From Wyeomyia smithii (lineage: Eukaryota > Arthropoda > Insecta > Diptera > Culicidae), in contig NC_073695.1 in the NCBI RefSeq assembly GCF_029784165.1, positions 229,371,916 through 229,435,915 on the forward strand: a stretch of 64,000 nt of DNA, read 5' to 3'. Shown here one piece after another: positions 26,023 to 36,560 of the stretch (within the stretch, counting starts at the first letter, position 1; each line of letters starts with the position of its first letter). The translations under genes were made by a program, and so were the position numbers. The notes under the pieces were generated by a model. The model worked only from the letters and a program-made list of their open reading frames with translations. It ran no database searches and had not been told where the DNA came from.

Positions 26023-26752
26023 CTAAACATATAAAAATGCAGATCTGTCTGTCTGATGCATACAGACTTGGATACTACTGAACCGATCGGTGTGAAAATT
26101 TCTATGTAGGGGTTTGAGGAGACCACCAAAATGACAACTTGAGAACTTATCAAGCAAATGGAACCAGATTTGGTATGTGGAGGATTTTGGAGACAATAAA
26201 TATTCCTATATTTTTTGTCTCCAAGTATATTTGTATACTTTGGAAGAGGGGAGCTCACATACAAATGAAACAGATATTTCTACCAATTTCTCCGGAAAAC
26301 AGCCTAATGTGATCGGGATGATGCACAGAAGCCAAAAATGGACCCAGACACCCGTTTAAATTCTAAGATAACGACTTCCGGTTTATGGAAAACAGCACAA
26401 AATGACCGATGGAAATTTTCGGTGTCCAATAAAATGATGTCCAGTGGCCAGAAATTTACTCACCTTGCTATTTTTAAATCCATGATGACGACTTCCTGTT
26501 TTTGGAAAACAGCTGAAAAATCCCGAATACTAGCCCCTGTGGATATTTCCAGAATCGAGGTAATGTACAGAAGCCAAAATTTCCAACGTCTTCGTCTTTT
26601 GAGTTTAAAAGTATCCAATATCCAACTCGTCATGCATTTTCAGACTAAACAAATCGCTAGGTCAATCTCTGGATGTATTTGTAATCAATTTAGAATATTT
26701 GAAATAATTTAAGTGAAGAAAATATGGAAGGGACGAACTTTGCCGGGTCAGC
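26023..26752 (+). mobile_element. Helitron-like element, nearly complete
   Basis: Starts TCTAAACATATAAAAATGCAGATCTGTCTGTCTGATGC, continues with ACTACTGAACCGATCGG and the 'ATCAAGCAAATGGAACCAGATTTGG' block, then two CTTCCGGTTT/CTTCCTGTTT blocks, and ends GAACTTTGCCGGGTCAGCTGG. A 5' TC and a 3' CTRR-type end (CTGG) without target duplication fit Helitrons, but no clear terminal hairpin was found and no Rep/helicase is encoded. The family call is therefore tentative. The repeat itself is certain from its other copies. Confidence 0.5.
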
Positions 26753-26885
26753 TGGATGGAATAAAATGCCTGCGTCTTTTTTTTTTCCTTGTTGTGGACA
26801 TTATACCACTGCGAGCAGTACTTAGATCTTGTATAGACAATTTTTATATGTTTTAATAGTCACTATCGTGATTGAAGGCATTGTC

Positions 26886-27433
26886 CTAATGTGGTATTAT
26901 GTAACGAATAAAATTTAAAACATTGTTCGGAGAACTAGCCCATATTTCCCACGGTTCTAGAAGTCCCTTATCAAGAAATTTGCGCCGTTTGGTGAATATT
27001 GCTGGGCAATCACACAGCAAATGATGAGCACTTCCACGCTCTGTGCAACAGAAGCGACAATTGTCGTTTTCATGCCTTCCTACTAGCTTGAGATGATATT
27101 TACTCGGACAGTGACCAGTGATCAGTCCATTATATGTACTGAGATCCTTTTTTGAAAGGTTCAACAATTTTTGCGCAATCGAAGCGTTGGGCTTGTTGTA
27201 TCGTTTTGCGTGACGAGCTATTGTAGTGCTATCCCAGTTCAGCAGCACCTGACCTTTTTCACATTCTGATAGCTCCATCTTTAGTGCGCTAAAGGAAACC
27301 CCACAGAATGTTTCAGGACCGATAAGTGTCGTGGCTGATCCAGCTCTTGCTAGTTCATCCGCCTTTTCATTTCCTTCGATGCCACAGTGTCCAAGAACCC
27401 AGTGAAGGTTTACCTTGTTACGTGTAGCTAGTG
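26886..27433 (-). pseudogene. Non-LTR retrotransposon C-terminus with RNase H
   Basis: The open minus-strand frame from about 27433 to the stop at 26886 contains the end of an RNase H domain (WVLGHCGIEGNEKADELARA, with the conserved Asp) and then a C-terminal tail with a CRFC..HHLLCDC cysteine/histidine cluster. RNase H downstream of RT is found in I, LOA and related LINE clades. RT and everything upstream are missing, replaced at 27434 by an unrelated repeat. No internal stop appears in this segment. Confidence 0.8.
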
Positions 27434-27495
27434 CCTACGTCTTGCGAAACTGAGAAAATGACATAACTTGAAAAAAGGTGAGGTCACTTACAACA
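27434..27495. repeat. Dispersed repeat, second copy
   Basis: Second copy of the repeat at 22930-23000. It forms the left edge at which the RNase H fragment is cut off. Confidence 0.6.
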
Positions 27496-28389
27496 TCTGA
27501 AATAAACATCACAAACAGAAAGTGAGCCCGTCAATGGTGCGCTTTTTGAATTTATTGTTAGTTGTTTAACCGTTCCTGTGGATTTCCGTTGGCCCTAGTA
27601 ATAATATCAGGGCGTCAAAAGGCGGTTTGTTTCTTCTACCTATTCTACTCTACCAACCTTGTTCCTCCTTAAGGTCGCAATTCTCATTTCTTAATACGCT
27701 CGTCTGGAAATTTTTATAACGCTACTATTTCCAATTACTATCTTCATCATTTTTACTATTTATTTTTACTTTACTACTTCGTTATCAACGAAACAAAAAT
27801 AGTAGAAGGGCGGTTTCCAAGGCACGACCGCAGAACGTTGGACTACGGTATTTTTATATTCCATATAAGTAATAGACAGAATTGTAATGCTAGTATTTCC
27901 TGTAATTGCATCCTTTAGTGCATTTGTGAACCCTGAAACGTAAAGCGTTATATACAATAATTTTAACGATTCAAGCGGAAATTCTCGAATTGGAAATTGT
28001 TTGGCATTCAACGGATAGAACTCATGATAGGTTAGTTCCAGCCCAGCTCATATTTAATAAAAAATTCGATAATTTCAATAGCAAAAAAAATTATACGCTT
28101 TTTGTGTAGTGGTTATCGCTGTCATAAATGTTTTGGCAAAAGACAGAAAAATCTGTTAACTTCTCCAAATATTGATTATTTATTTATAAAGTCATCTGAC
28201 ATAGGTCAGAATGATATTTTAAATCTATGTTACATACACAATTACACAAAACATCTCAAAATGCTTGTCGTCTACAAAAGAGTCGTTGTTTGAAGGCATC
28301 AATCGAAATTCCAAAGTCGAAAAGTTTGTAGACAGCATTGAATTGTAAATCCGACTGGAATAAACAGCCCATAGTTCACTCTGCTCGGC
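27496..28389. other. No gene seen
   Basis: AT-rich, with short unrecognised frames (27766-28011 minus, 28102-28293 plus). No repeat boundary was found. Confidence 0.5.
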
Positions 28390-29440
28390 TCAATCTACAG
28401 AAAGTCCCCTGCATGAAATGGTCTCATAGGTGCGTAAAGGTTCATCTGTAGTAGTACCGCAGGGCAATCAATTTGTCCGGATGAGATTTTAGCAACGAAG
28501 CGACACCAAGATGGACGTAAGGTGGAGACTTCGTTGATGTGTAAAAAGTGTGAAAGGTAGGGGTCCAAAATTGCTCCCTTGTTGGACGCGGGTGGTTCGT
28601 ACGATTGGGGAAATATTACGACTCTTCCAAACCAAATTTCACGCAAAGATCTCGGTCCGTCAGATATGATTTCATCCATTTTATGAGATCCCAAGAATTC
28701 CAAGTTTTTCGATTCTACTTAGTAGTATTCCGTGCTCGACTCGATCGAAAGCTTTCAAGTCTATGTTAACAGTGTCTACTTGTTCCCCATCACCCAGACG
28801 GCTCTAACAAAATGAGACGAATTGAGTCAAATTCTTTGCTACAAATCTTTTGGGAAAGAAGCCATGCTGGTCAACGGCAATGTATTAGAAGCAACAAGCA
28901 AACAACGCTTCATAGACGATGATTTCGAACACCTTCGACCAAGCACGAAATAGTATGAATTCGCAATAGTTTTCAATGTTTTGTTTGACTCCTTTTTTGT
29001 GTACTAGAAACATAACCGGTTTCTTCCACATCGTTGGAAATTCTTTCTACTAAAGGAAGCAATTCAGCATAATTGCTATAAGCGCAGCCATGCATTTTTT
29101 TAAAATGCAAGAGGAAATCCTATCAGGTCAGAAACACGAATGTTCCAGTTTTCGATTGCTTTTTCAACGAGATGATCAGTCACGTGGAAGATAAAAGGAG
29201 TTCGCGCAAAGTGTTCTTGATAGCGGAGTTTATCTGTGCGTCTGAAAGTTCGCAGTTTTCGCGTGCTGTATTGACCTCCTCGTCTCTTAATAACATGCAC
29301 TCTAGTAAACCTCCCTCTGTTTTCTTTGAAGTCCCAAATGACCAAAACAGTGTCAGGTTTTTATTTAGACTTACTTTCCTGTGCAAGATATATCTTCGGT
29401 ACAAGAAACGATTATAAGAGCGGTAATTATTTCTGGCCAA
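28390..29440 (-). pseudogene. Jockey-like reverse transcriptase, heavily mutated
   Basis: On the minus strand, successive frames give motifs of a LINE RT: ENWNIRVSDLIGFPLAF (about 29100-29155), VNIDLKAFDRVEHGILLSRI (about 28708-28767; the DLKAFD is RT motif A), and QQGSNFGPLPFTLF (motif B-like, about 28540-28585). Several stop codons and frame changes separate them. The frames 29100-29345 and 28395-28703 are partial remnants, not independent genes. No FADD loop was identified. Confidence 0.65.
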
Positions 29441-29877
29441 GCGGAACTGATCAGTAGCAGTAGTCTACTGTAATCATGTGAAGCAGAAGATTATGATTTG
29501 CTTTGTTTTTTCTTATAATACTGACAAGTTTGTTTGGTTTGGAATCATTCTGGATTGCCATTTACCGATGACTAGGAATGATTTCAGTTCTTTCATTAAT
29601 TTCCGCACACACCAGCAAGCAAACAATACAATAAGGAACGCTACCGCTGGAAGCAAACGTGACGCGACAAATCCGGACAAGATTATTAACATGTCCGGAC
29701 ATGTTCAGCAATGCTGTGCAGTCCGCCGGTTGGTCCATCTGCTATGGAACACTGCGATCGAATGAGACGCTTGCTCAGCCTTATGCGTGAAAATTAGCTG
29801 CTGCTCTGCCGGTTGTGGGTCGAGCTAGTTTCTAGTGAAAGTCAACCGTCCTCTCGCTGCAGTAATCGGTTATATCA

Positions 29878-30155
29878 ACAAACAACAATATCGCACGCTA
29901 GCCTGGAGGGCTAGTAGCGGTCTCGATCAACCGTATTAGTTGAGAGAATTCATTATCGATATTGTTTTTGGCACATTTCGCATGTTGTATGATAAGTACA
30001 ACGATACACCGTGCCCCAGTGCTGAGTCGAGAAAATTTCCAGCTCGAAAAGATCCTCGACCTGATCGGGAATCGAACCCGACATCGCAACCGTGTGTGGG
30101 ATAGCTAGCCGACCGACATCGTTAACCACAGAACCACGGGAACCACATAAAAATA
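29878..30155 (-). mobile_element. tRNA-derived SINE with target-site duplication
   Basis: On the minus strand the head reads GGTTCCCGTGGTTCTGTGGTTAACG (A-box-like) followed by a B box GGTTCGATTCC, the two parts of an RNA polymerase III promoter. The 3' end, at the left, finishes in a (TTG)-rich tail. The 14-bp direct repeat AATCGGTTATAYCA flanks it (29864-29877 and 30156-30169; one T/C difference). Length is about 278 bp. It fits the Feilai-like SINE type of aedine mosquitoes, an assignment made from memory. Confidence 0.85.
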
Positions 30156-30169
30156 AATCGGTTATACCA

Positions 30170-30588
30170 TGAAGATTTAATTTCTGCAAGCTGGAGCTTT
30201 AAAACGTGACTACTGAGAGTTAAATTTTCGGTAGAAAGAAGTGAGTAAAACAGCAACGAATCGTATCGTTTACAAAGTCAGATCGGTTGTATACTTTTTC
30301 AATTGGTTGTTTTTGTTACAAAAACTCAACCGGGAAAGAATTTGTAATCGGTTGCTGCCAAAACCTGGATAATCTCATAAGAACCTTGACCACTTTTTCC
30401 ATGGACAGTACGTCAAAACATGCATTTTGTAACGGTTGCATTTCGAGAATAATAAATTGTAATCTGTTGTATCTTCAATATAATTTATCAAGATGACTGG
30501 TCGTCTCATAACACAGAGAATGCAAAAATAGGTATAAAATTATAACTAAAATTATGCAGTAAAATGCGATGATCTTTTCAGTCAAGCT
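30170..30588. other. Dispersed repeat portion; no gene
   Basis: AAAACGTGACTACTGAGAGTTAAA..TTTCGGT at about 30201 recurs inverted at about 37350-37385. CATTTACCGATG near 29560 recurs inverted near 37495. So 29.54-30.3 kb and 37.3-37.53 kb are two copies of one repeat, the first expanded by the SINE and other sequence. Confidence 0.5.
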
Positions 30589-31442
30589 TATATAAGTTGA
30601 TTAAGCACACATCCGACAACGATTTTCGAATCCGATTTCTCCTCGAAACAACAGCAATTTACTCGCCGTCGCCACGCGTCAAGTGCAGCGGCGGGTGGTT
30701 CGGTGTCGAACGCCAGCGGGCTGCGAAACGGATGGCGTGCGCACTTTCGTCATCGATGCGACGACGAAGACGGCGGCGGCGGTGGCGTTTAAACGGTGAC
30801 GATCACCGGCTAGGGTGGCAACAGGGGGGTACCGACAGCAGCTGGTGCGAAACCATCCCAAGCGCGTGCCTTTAGTGACAGAGCGAGAGAGAGAGAAAGA
30901 AAACACTGGAGAGTGGAGACATCTGATACGCGACTGACACCGACCGACCGACTGGGCCCCGATCGCTAACCGATTCCGTACTGGTGCTATTACCTTCTCG
31001 GTACTCTGGCCGCCTGGTACGTTTCGGATACCGGCGCATACGAGACTCGTGCGCCGCGCTAGAATGGCGGAAGCGCGCAAAAGCTGAACGAGAAAATTAC
31101 GGCTTTACATGCTTGGACTCTTCAACACAGCGAACATCGTCATTATTTTTGCTGTTGTTATCGTCGTCGCTCTTGCAGCGGCCAACAACAGTGCCTACCG
31201 TCGCGTCCATCGGAGCGTGGTGCAATCGACGCCGAGTTATCATCATCGTCATCGTCATCATTATTGTCGCTGTCATTCGCTGCTCGCTGCTGTTTCTGTG
31301 GTGGTCTGTTCCGCACCTCTCATCGCGTGTAATGTTGTAGGCTATAGAGCGATCAAGTATTCATCGGAATTTGTTCGTGCAGCTCACGGCCACACGGTTC
31401 CGTCCGATAAAACCATTCGTGTCGCGACAAGCAGCTTTCGCG
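30589..31442 (+). promoter_or_regulatory. CpG-rich candidate promoter and 5' exon
   Basis: A compact GC/CpG-rich block stands out from AT-rich flanks. It has TATATAA at 30589-30595, a GAGA tract (30881-30898, as bound by GAGA factor) and, at its right edge, a plausible splice donor GCG|GTGAGC (exon end 31442). Many overlapping frames of 90-130 codons exist on both strands and none is recognisable, which suits 5' UTR. The frame 31109-31462 starts with a hydrophobic stretch but that stems from GTC/ATC repeats. It lies about 13 kb upstream of the first mastermind exon in the window and on the same strand sense, so it may be its alternative first exon. This is inference. Confidence 0.35.
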
Positions 31443-33703
31443 GTGAGCGCCGGAGTGATTAAACGGATATTTATTGAAGCATGGGTTATGGGTATTTTAT
31501 CGAATTCCGCGAAAAGCCAGCTCCGCTGGATTTACTTTATTCACTATGCACATGTATCAATTATTTGTGCAAACGTTCGAAGAGGGGGGGATTTAAATAT
31601 TTCGAGTGAAGAGGAAAACTTAGTACCAGTTTTGTTACAGTGTTTTCACAAACATAAATATATTAGGGCTGTAAATTTAGGAGTCTTTTTGTGGACTGTT
31701 TTGATTCACAGCCTTCAAATGGTTTCGTAGACTTTTTTATTATTATTATCTTTTTGTTCCTATTGCGACTTTGTTCGAAATGCCGAAATCATTAGGCATA
31801 TGGGTTAAACTATCAAGCGTCTCCATAACTCCTCAGCGGTGTGAATTTTATAATTCATGTATTTTTAACGCGGACTTTAGAACTTTTTTTTTACCGAAAT
31901 ATCCTATTATTTTAATTGACTTCCAATAATAATTTAATTTTAGTTTCAACCATCTTCTTTCTTGCTAAATTCTTAAAATAAACTGCTCTAATTATAATTA
32001 CCTTTTAGTTTCCTTTTTGTTCTCGAAAGTATTGCCATTTCATTGTTTTTCCTTCCCGGAAAGAAAGGGGGCGGATGGTGGTGTGTTATTATGCTTGATA
32101 GACAAGCATCGCAAATGTATACATTTGAACTCAACGTCGGCTCGCTTCAGTGTGCTAAAAGCCTCACTTGTGGTTGGTTCTTCAAAAATAATCAAACCGG
32201 AAGACGGGACAAAAGCGAAGGAAAACTGGACACTGGCAAGGACTGGCTGCCGCTGGTTTACAATTTTTAAATTAGGTCATTTGCCATTGCGTTTACTCGT
32301 CTGTCGGTGTACACAATATGTTCTACTGCGCTTCCGCTAGTGGCGCTGCTGGTGAAAGAGAAAATATGAAATGATGAAAGCACTGGGTTTTGCATGTTGA
32401 TGCTGGAGTGCATGAAACAGTATTTCTTTTTTATAACATAATAGATGCTGACACAATCCGGGGAAGAAGAAAATTCCAATAAATTCAGCAAATTAATCGA
32501 TTGAACTCATTTGACCCCTGCAAAAACCAATTCGAGTGGCACACTAAAAATCTACTGTGCTGCACGGATTATAACCGATTCGAAAAAAAAGGAAACTGCA
32601 GTTAAATCAGGTCAATTCAGGGGGATCACAATCGCTGTCTGGTTTCATTTTCGCATACGTACATGCACCAGCCAAGGGGAGCTCTATCCGATTTGCTGAA
32701 TTGGAATTCGCAAACTGAAACGTCGCTGCACCTTCACGTTGCCCCCACCGCACCTTCTCTTCGAAAGCTGACAATTTGGCCGATTTATTGACTACCCAAC
32801 CAGGGGTAAAGTCTATATTTTATTATTGCTGTTAAAATTTATCAAAGCAAGTGCTTTTAAAACATATTTGCGTTCACACTTGGACCGACTGGTAAAACTG
32901 GTAATAAATAGGTGTGTATAACAGTTGAACTAATAATCCCCTTTTTGGGTGCATGAGTGCAGTGTGTAAATATTTTACCAAACAAACAGTACAAACCTGT
33001 AGCAAATAAATGTTCATATCGATATGCTACAGGAATGTTGAATTATGTTGATACTCCAGCAAAAGCACACAAATCGAGTAATCTGTAACAAGCACCTAAA
33101 ACATTCAGGCCCCGATTTTCATCCTCCTGTGCTGTCGGGAAAATCGGAAACAAAATATCTTCCGCTTAATTATGTTCATTTTATCGATGATCACGATGGC
33201 GATGATGATGATGATAATGAAGCCACTACCACCGATGATTACGATGATGTTAATAATAATGCTTGCATAAAAGGATTTAACACTTTGGGCTGGTGGAATG
33301 GTGCTTATCGATTGTTGTGAGCTGTCAATATGTATTCGCGGTGATCCTGCTTACACGAGCCAGATTCGCTCGCTCTCGTAGATCATCGGGAGTGTGGTGA
33401 TGCCTTTCGTCTGCCGTTTAAATTAAAGTCAAACGGAGTTAACGAGCTTGTTTAAAGTTACATAAAATATACTTTTCAAGTTGTAGCTAATACTTTGGTG
33501 CATTTTAAGTCTTACAAATGCCTGCATTCATTTTAGTACACAGCTTGAATAATTTGTTGAAATATTCTAGTCGAAGAAATTTAAATCAAATTTGGTGTAA
33601 AAAACATGAACATCGATTTATAATACCCAAAGGTATCAAAAGTATAAAAAATTCCTTTTAAATGACAGAAAAACACCTGCAGAACGACAAACAGTATAAA
33701 ACA
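31443..33703. other. No gene seen; GAT-rich microsatellite and small hairpin
   Basis: AT-rich. At 33195-33260 a degenerate GAT/ACGATG repeat explains the acidic frame 33045-33320. CCTGTAGCA..TGCTACAGG at about 32995-33033 is a 9-bp stem. Other frames (32017-32340, 32511-32699) have no recognisable features. Confidence 0.5.
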
Positions 33704-33714
33704 GATAGTTAAAT

Positions 33715-35076
33715 ATGAGAAGGGGAATACGCTACTGCGCAATCGTCACGCTCGACGTGAAGAATGCGTTCAATAGTGCCAGTTGGGACTCCATAGCGCT
33801 CGCGCTCAGGAGCATCCATGTACCGGTGTCGCTGTACAAGATTCTGGAAAATTATTTCCAGAATCGAGTACTTGTTTACGACACAGAGGAGGGTCAGAAG
33901 TGCGTCCCAATTACCGCAGGAGTTCCGCAAGGTTCTATCCTGGGCCCGGTGTTGTGGAATGTCATGTATGACGGAGTGTTAAAACTCAAGTTCCCTGTAG
34001 GGGTTGTGATCGTCGGCTTTGCAGACGACATAACGCTGGAGGTTTACGGCGAGTCTATCGAGGAGGTCGAGTTGACGGCCGCGCACTGTATACGCAAGGT
34101 CGAGGACTGGATGCGCTCCAGGAAACTGGAGCTCGCGCATCATAAGACGGAGGTCATGGTTGTGAACAACCGTAAATCGGAGCAACAGGCGGTGGTCAGA
34201 GTCGGAGACTGCACCATCACCTCGAAGCGATCCCTGAAGCTCTTGGGGGTTATGGTGGACGACAAGCTCACGTTCGGGAGTCACGTCGACTATGCCTGTA
34301 AGAGGGCCTCATCGGCTATTGCAGCACTATCTCGTATGATGTCCAATAGCTCAGCGGTTTATGGCAGCAAGCGAAGACTTCTTGCCAGCGTGGTTTCGTC
34401 CATACTTAGGTATGGTGGGCCAGTGTGGTCCAGAGCGCTAGGTACTAACAGTTACCGTGGCAAACTGGAAAGTACCTACAGGCTCATGTGCCTGAGAGTT
34501 GCGAGTGCGTATCGTACGGTGTCATACGATGCAATATGTGTCTTGTCCGGCATGATGCCTATCAGCATCGCCATCAAGGAGGACAGAGAGTGTTTCGACC
34601 AACGTGACACAAGGGGCATACGAGGTACCAGAAGGTCATTCTCGATGCTCCGTTGGCAGAGGGAATGGTCTAATTCCACAAAGGGCAGATGGACGCACCG
34701 ACTCATACCGGAGATATCCGGCTGGGTCGGGAGACGACATGGCGAAGTGAACTTCCACCTGACACAAATCCTGTCAGGCCATGGTTGTTTCAGGCAATAT
34801 CTGCACAGGTTCGGACACGCGGTGTCCCCCATGTGTCCCGAGTGCGTGGAGGAGGAGGAGACTGCTGAGCACGTCTTCTCCGTATGCCCCCGTTTCGTAA
34901 GAGCGCGGAGCAACATGATGGCTGTGAGCGGGCCTGGCACTACTCCGGACAATCTAGTCCGGAGGATGTGCGACGACCCGGACATCTGGAACGCGGTCTG
35001 TGCGGCCGCCTCTCAGATTGTTCTGGAGCTGCAACGTGTGTGGCGGGTCAACCACCAACACGCCAGTGGTAGCTAA
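33715..35076 (+). CDS. Reverse transcriptase, C-terminal part of a non-LTR retrotransposon ORF2
   Basis: The 453-codon frame contains RT motif A (TLDVKNAFNSASW, about residues 12-24), motif B (GVPQGSILGPVLWNVMYDGV, about 70-89), the catalytic loop FADDITLEV (about 102-110), and LLGVMVDDKLTFGSH (about 174-188). A C-terminal cysteine-histidine cluster MCPECVEEEETAEHVFSVC follows. RT copies element RNA into DNA at a nick. Only the region after RT motif 2 is present, so it cannot be active. The apparent start codon is accidental: AT comes from the host target duplication and G from the element. R1-clade placement is by overall resemblance. Confidence 0.88.
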   Translation: MRRGIRYCAIVTLDVKNAFNSASWDSIALALRSIHVPVSLYKILENYFQNRVLVYDTEEGQKCVPITAGVPQGSILGPVLWNVMYDGVLKLKFPVGVVIVGFADDITLEVYGESIEEVELTAAHCIRKVEDWMRSRKLELAHHKTEVMVVNNRKSEQQAVVRVGDCTITSKRSLKLLGVMVDDKLTFGSHVDYACKRASSAIAALSRMMSNSSAVYGSKRRLLASVVSSILRYGGPVWSRALGTNSYRGKLESTYRLMCLRVASAYRTVSYDAICVLSGMMPISIAIKEDRECFDQRDTRGIRGTRRSFSMLRWQREWSNSTKGRWTHRLIPEISGWVGRRHGEVNFHLTQILSGHGCFRQYLHRFGHAVSPMCPECVEEEETAEHVFSVCPRFVRARSNMMAVSGPGTTPDNLVRRMCDDPDIWNAVCAAASQIVLELQRVWRVNHQHASGS

Positions 35077-35358
35077 TTACCAGTCTCCAGGTAGTTAGCT
35101 AGTAGGTTATAAGAGTAAAGAGGGTGCATCACGCACAAAAGCCACTTCCCGACGTAATACTTAACAGTCGTTCCGGGAAGACCAGGGCTGGAGACTGGAG
35201 GGGTTTTAGTGGGTCGGGACAGGGATAAGTAGGTGTCTGGGGGAGTGTAACTACCCCAGCATCTCTCCCCTAGTCTCATCCCCACACCCTGAGTTCTCTT
35301 CTCAGGTGTCTGTTTGCAGATTTCCCCGCCACCTTTAAAAAAAAAAAAAAAAAAAAAA
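33717..35358 (+). mobile_element. 5'-truncated R1-clade-like non-LTR retrotransposon, recent insertion
   Basis: Target-site duplication GATAGTTAAATAT (33704-33716 and 35359-35371; 14 bp if the preceding A is counted) brackets the sequence. The 3' end is a poly-A tail of about 20 (35338-35358). The body encodes the second half of an RT-bearing ORF and about 260 bp of 3' UTR (stop at 35074-35076). The coding part is uninterrupted and the duplication perfect, so the insertion is young. It is higher in GC than its surroundings. Absence of the RT N-terminus and endonuclease shows 5' truncation. Confidence 0.93.
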
Positions 35359-35555
35359 GATAGTTAAATATCCCAAAAATACAATTCATGCAAGAAAAGA
35401 AAAAAAAGAACCAATAACTTCAAAATATTTCACGGAAAATTACGCAAATTTGAGTTAAAAGAACCCTATTAATCAAATAATAATAACAGTACAAGATTAC
35501 TTTTTTCCATTTTGCTACTTGAATTGAGTCGATGGTAACACATATCCCGGAAGTA

Positions 35556-35767
35556 CCGTGCTGGATCAAAACCCGTACAGTTTCGAAATCCGTACACCAT
35601 GATGTTTTTCGGCAGTTTTAAGCATTATAAAAATAAAAATTCATATGATAGTTACATGTACAAACATGTAACTATCATATGAATTTTCATTTTTATAATG
35701 CTTAAAACTGACGAAAAACATCAAGGTGTACGGATTTCGATACTGTACGGGTTTCGATCCAGCACGG
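35556..35767. mobile_element. 212-bp hairpin MITE, TA-flanked
   Basis: Almost the whole element is a palindrome centred near 35660: CCGTGCTGGATC.. at left against ..GATCCAGCACGG at right, with the central part ATTCATATGATAGTTACATGT.ACA.ACATGTAACTATCATATGAAT pairing nearly perfectly. TA flanks both ends (35554-35555 and 35768-35769), as for Tc1/mariner-type MITEs. Non-coding. Confidence 0.88.
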
Positions 35768-35889
35768 TAATAGAAAACGCAAAATTTCAAAATAAAAATC
35801 AGAAACAAGCAGAAAAAAAAATTCCGTATCGTCGAGTTCGAAATTCCGAATGATCGAGTCTTCGGATAATCGAGTCCGACCTGTACTGG

Positions 35890-36070
35890 ATTGGATCATG
35901 CTGTTTGCCAGAAGTCGAAAGTCGCCATCTTGGATTTCAAAATGGCGTCTAAAGTTGACTTTTATTTTCTGGGCATCTTCTCAATTCTGGAAATACTCAT
36001 ATTGGATGATATAAGGAAATTTTGTACTGTATATCAGGTTTTCAGCAACCGAACGTCGCCAGGTTGGATT
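35890..36070 (-). repeat. Helitron-like repeat fragment
   Basis: CCAGAAGTCGAAAGTCGCCATCTTGGATTTCAAAATGGCGTCTAAAG.. and GGAAATACTCATATTGGATGATAT belong to the family described at 12.4 and 38.6 kb, here in the same orientation. Truncated at both ends. Confidence 0.55.
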
Positions 36071-36372
36071 AAACAATCGTATCTGTGATCGCTTCTCGGC
36101 CTCTGGCAATTATTTCGGTTCTAGATATACCCATGATACACTATACCGTGACGTTACAACGCTTTAATTTTCCTCGGCATAATTTTTGCTATAATTTTAA
36201 AATTCCAGGATTATAAAATTATTACAGAGTTGGAAAGTAAACAAAATCTGCTATAAGAAAAGTGTAAAAAAAATATTTGTTCTGTTTATATAACTTTAGG
36301 AAGTGATGATGTGAAGTAATAATGATTGGTTCTATAGTTTTCATACCAGTTTTTTTATATTTCATAAACGTT

Positions 36373-36560
36373 AAAGCAAAAGTGCTACATTCCGATTCGG
36401 AACTCGACCATCTGTTTATTATACACAGACTTCGCAGCCAACTGTTAAGGTACAGGACAATTGCGGGGCTAGCGCTGCGATCCTAATAAAACTAACAGTA
36501 TTTTCTCGGCGCGAGACTCGAACCTACGACGACTGGCTTGTTAGGCCAGCATCAAATCTC
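36373..36560 (-). mobile_element. tRNA-derived SINE
   Basis: The minus strand carries an A-box-like GGTATCGAGAT..GGCCTAACAAGCC, a B box GGTTCGAGTCT, then a body (CTAGCCCCGCAATTGTCCTGTAC, GTTGGCTGCGAAGTCTGT) and a tail near CGGAATGTAGCAC. Partial copies of the same family lie at 23.82-23.96 kb and 38.12-38.22 kb. Pol III-type internal promoter parts are visible. Target duplication was not resolved. Confidence 0.8.

Noticed and set aside
30984..31462. Frames in the CpG-rich block with signal-peptide-like hydrophobic stretch
   Set aside because: Four or more overlapping frames on both strands are open; hydrophobicity comes from GTC/ATC repeats. Better explained as 5' UTR or regulatory DNA.
33715..33717. 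ATG as the real start of the RT protein
   Set aside because: The codon spans the target-duplication/element border, so it arose by insertion.
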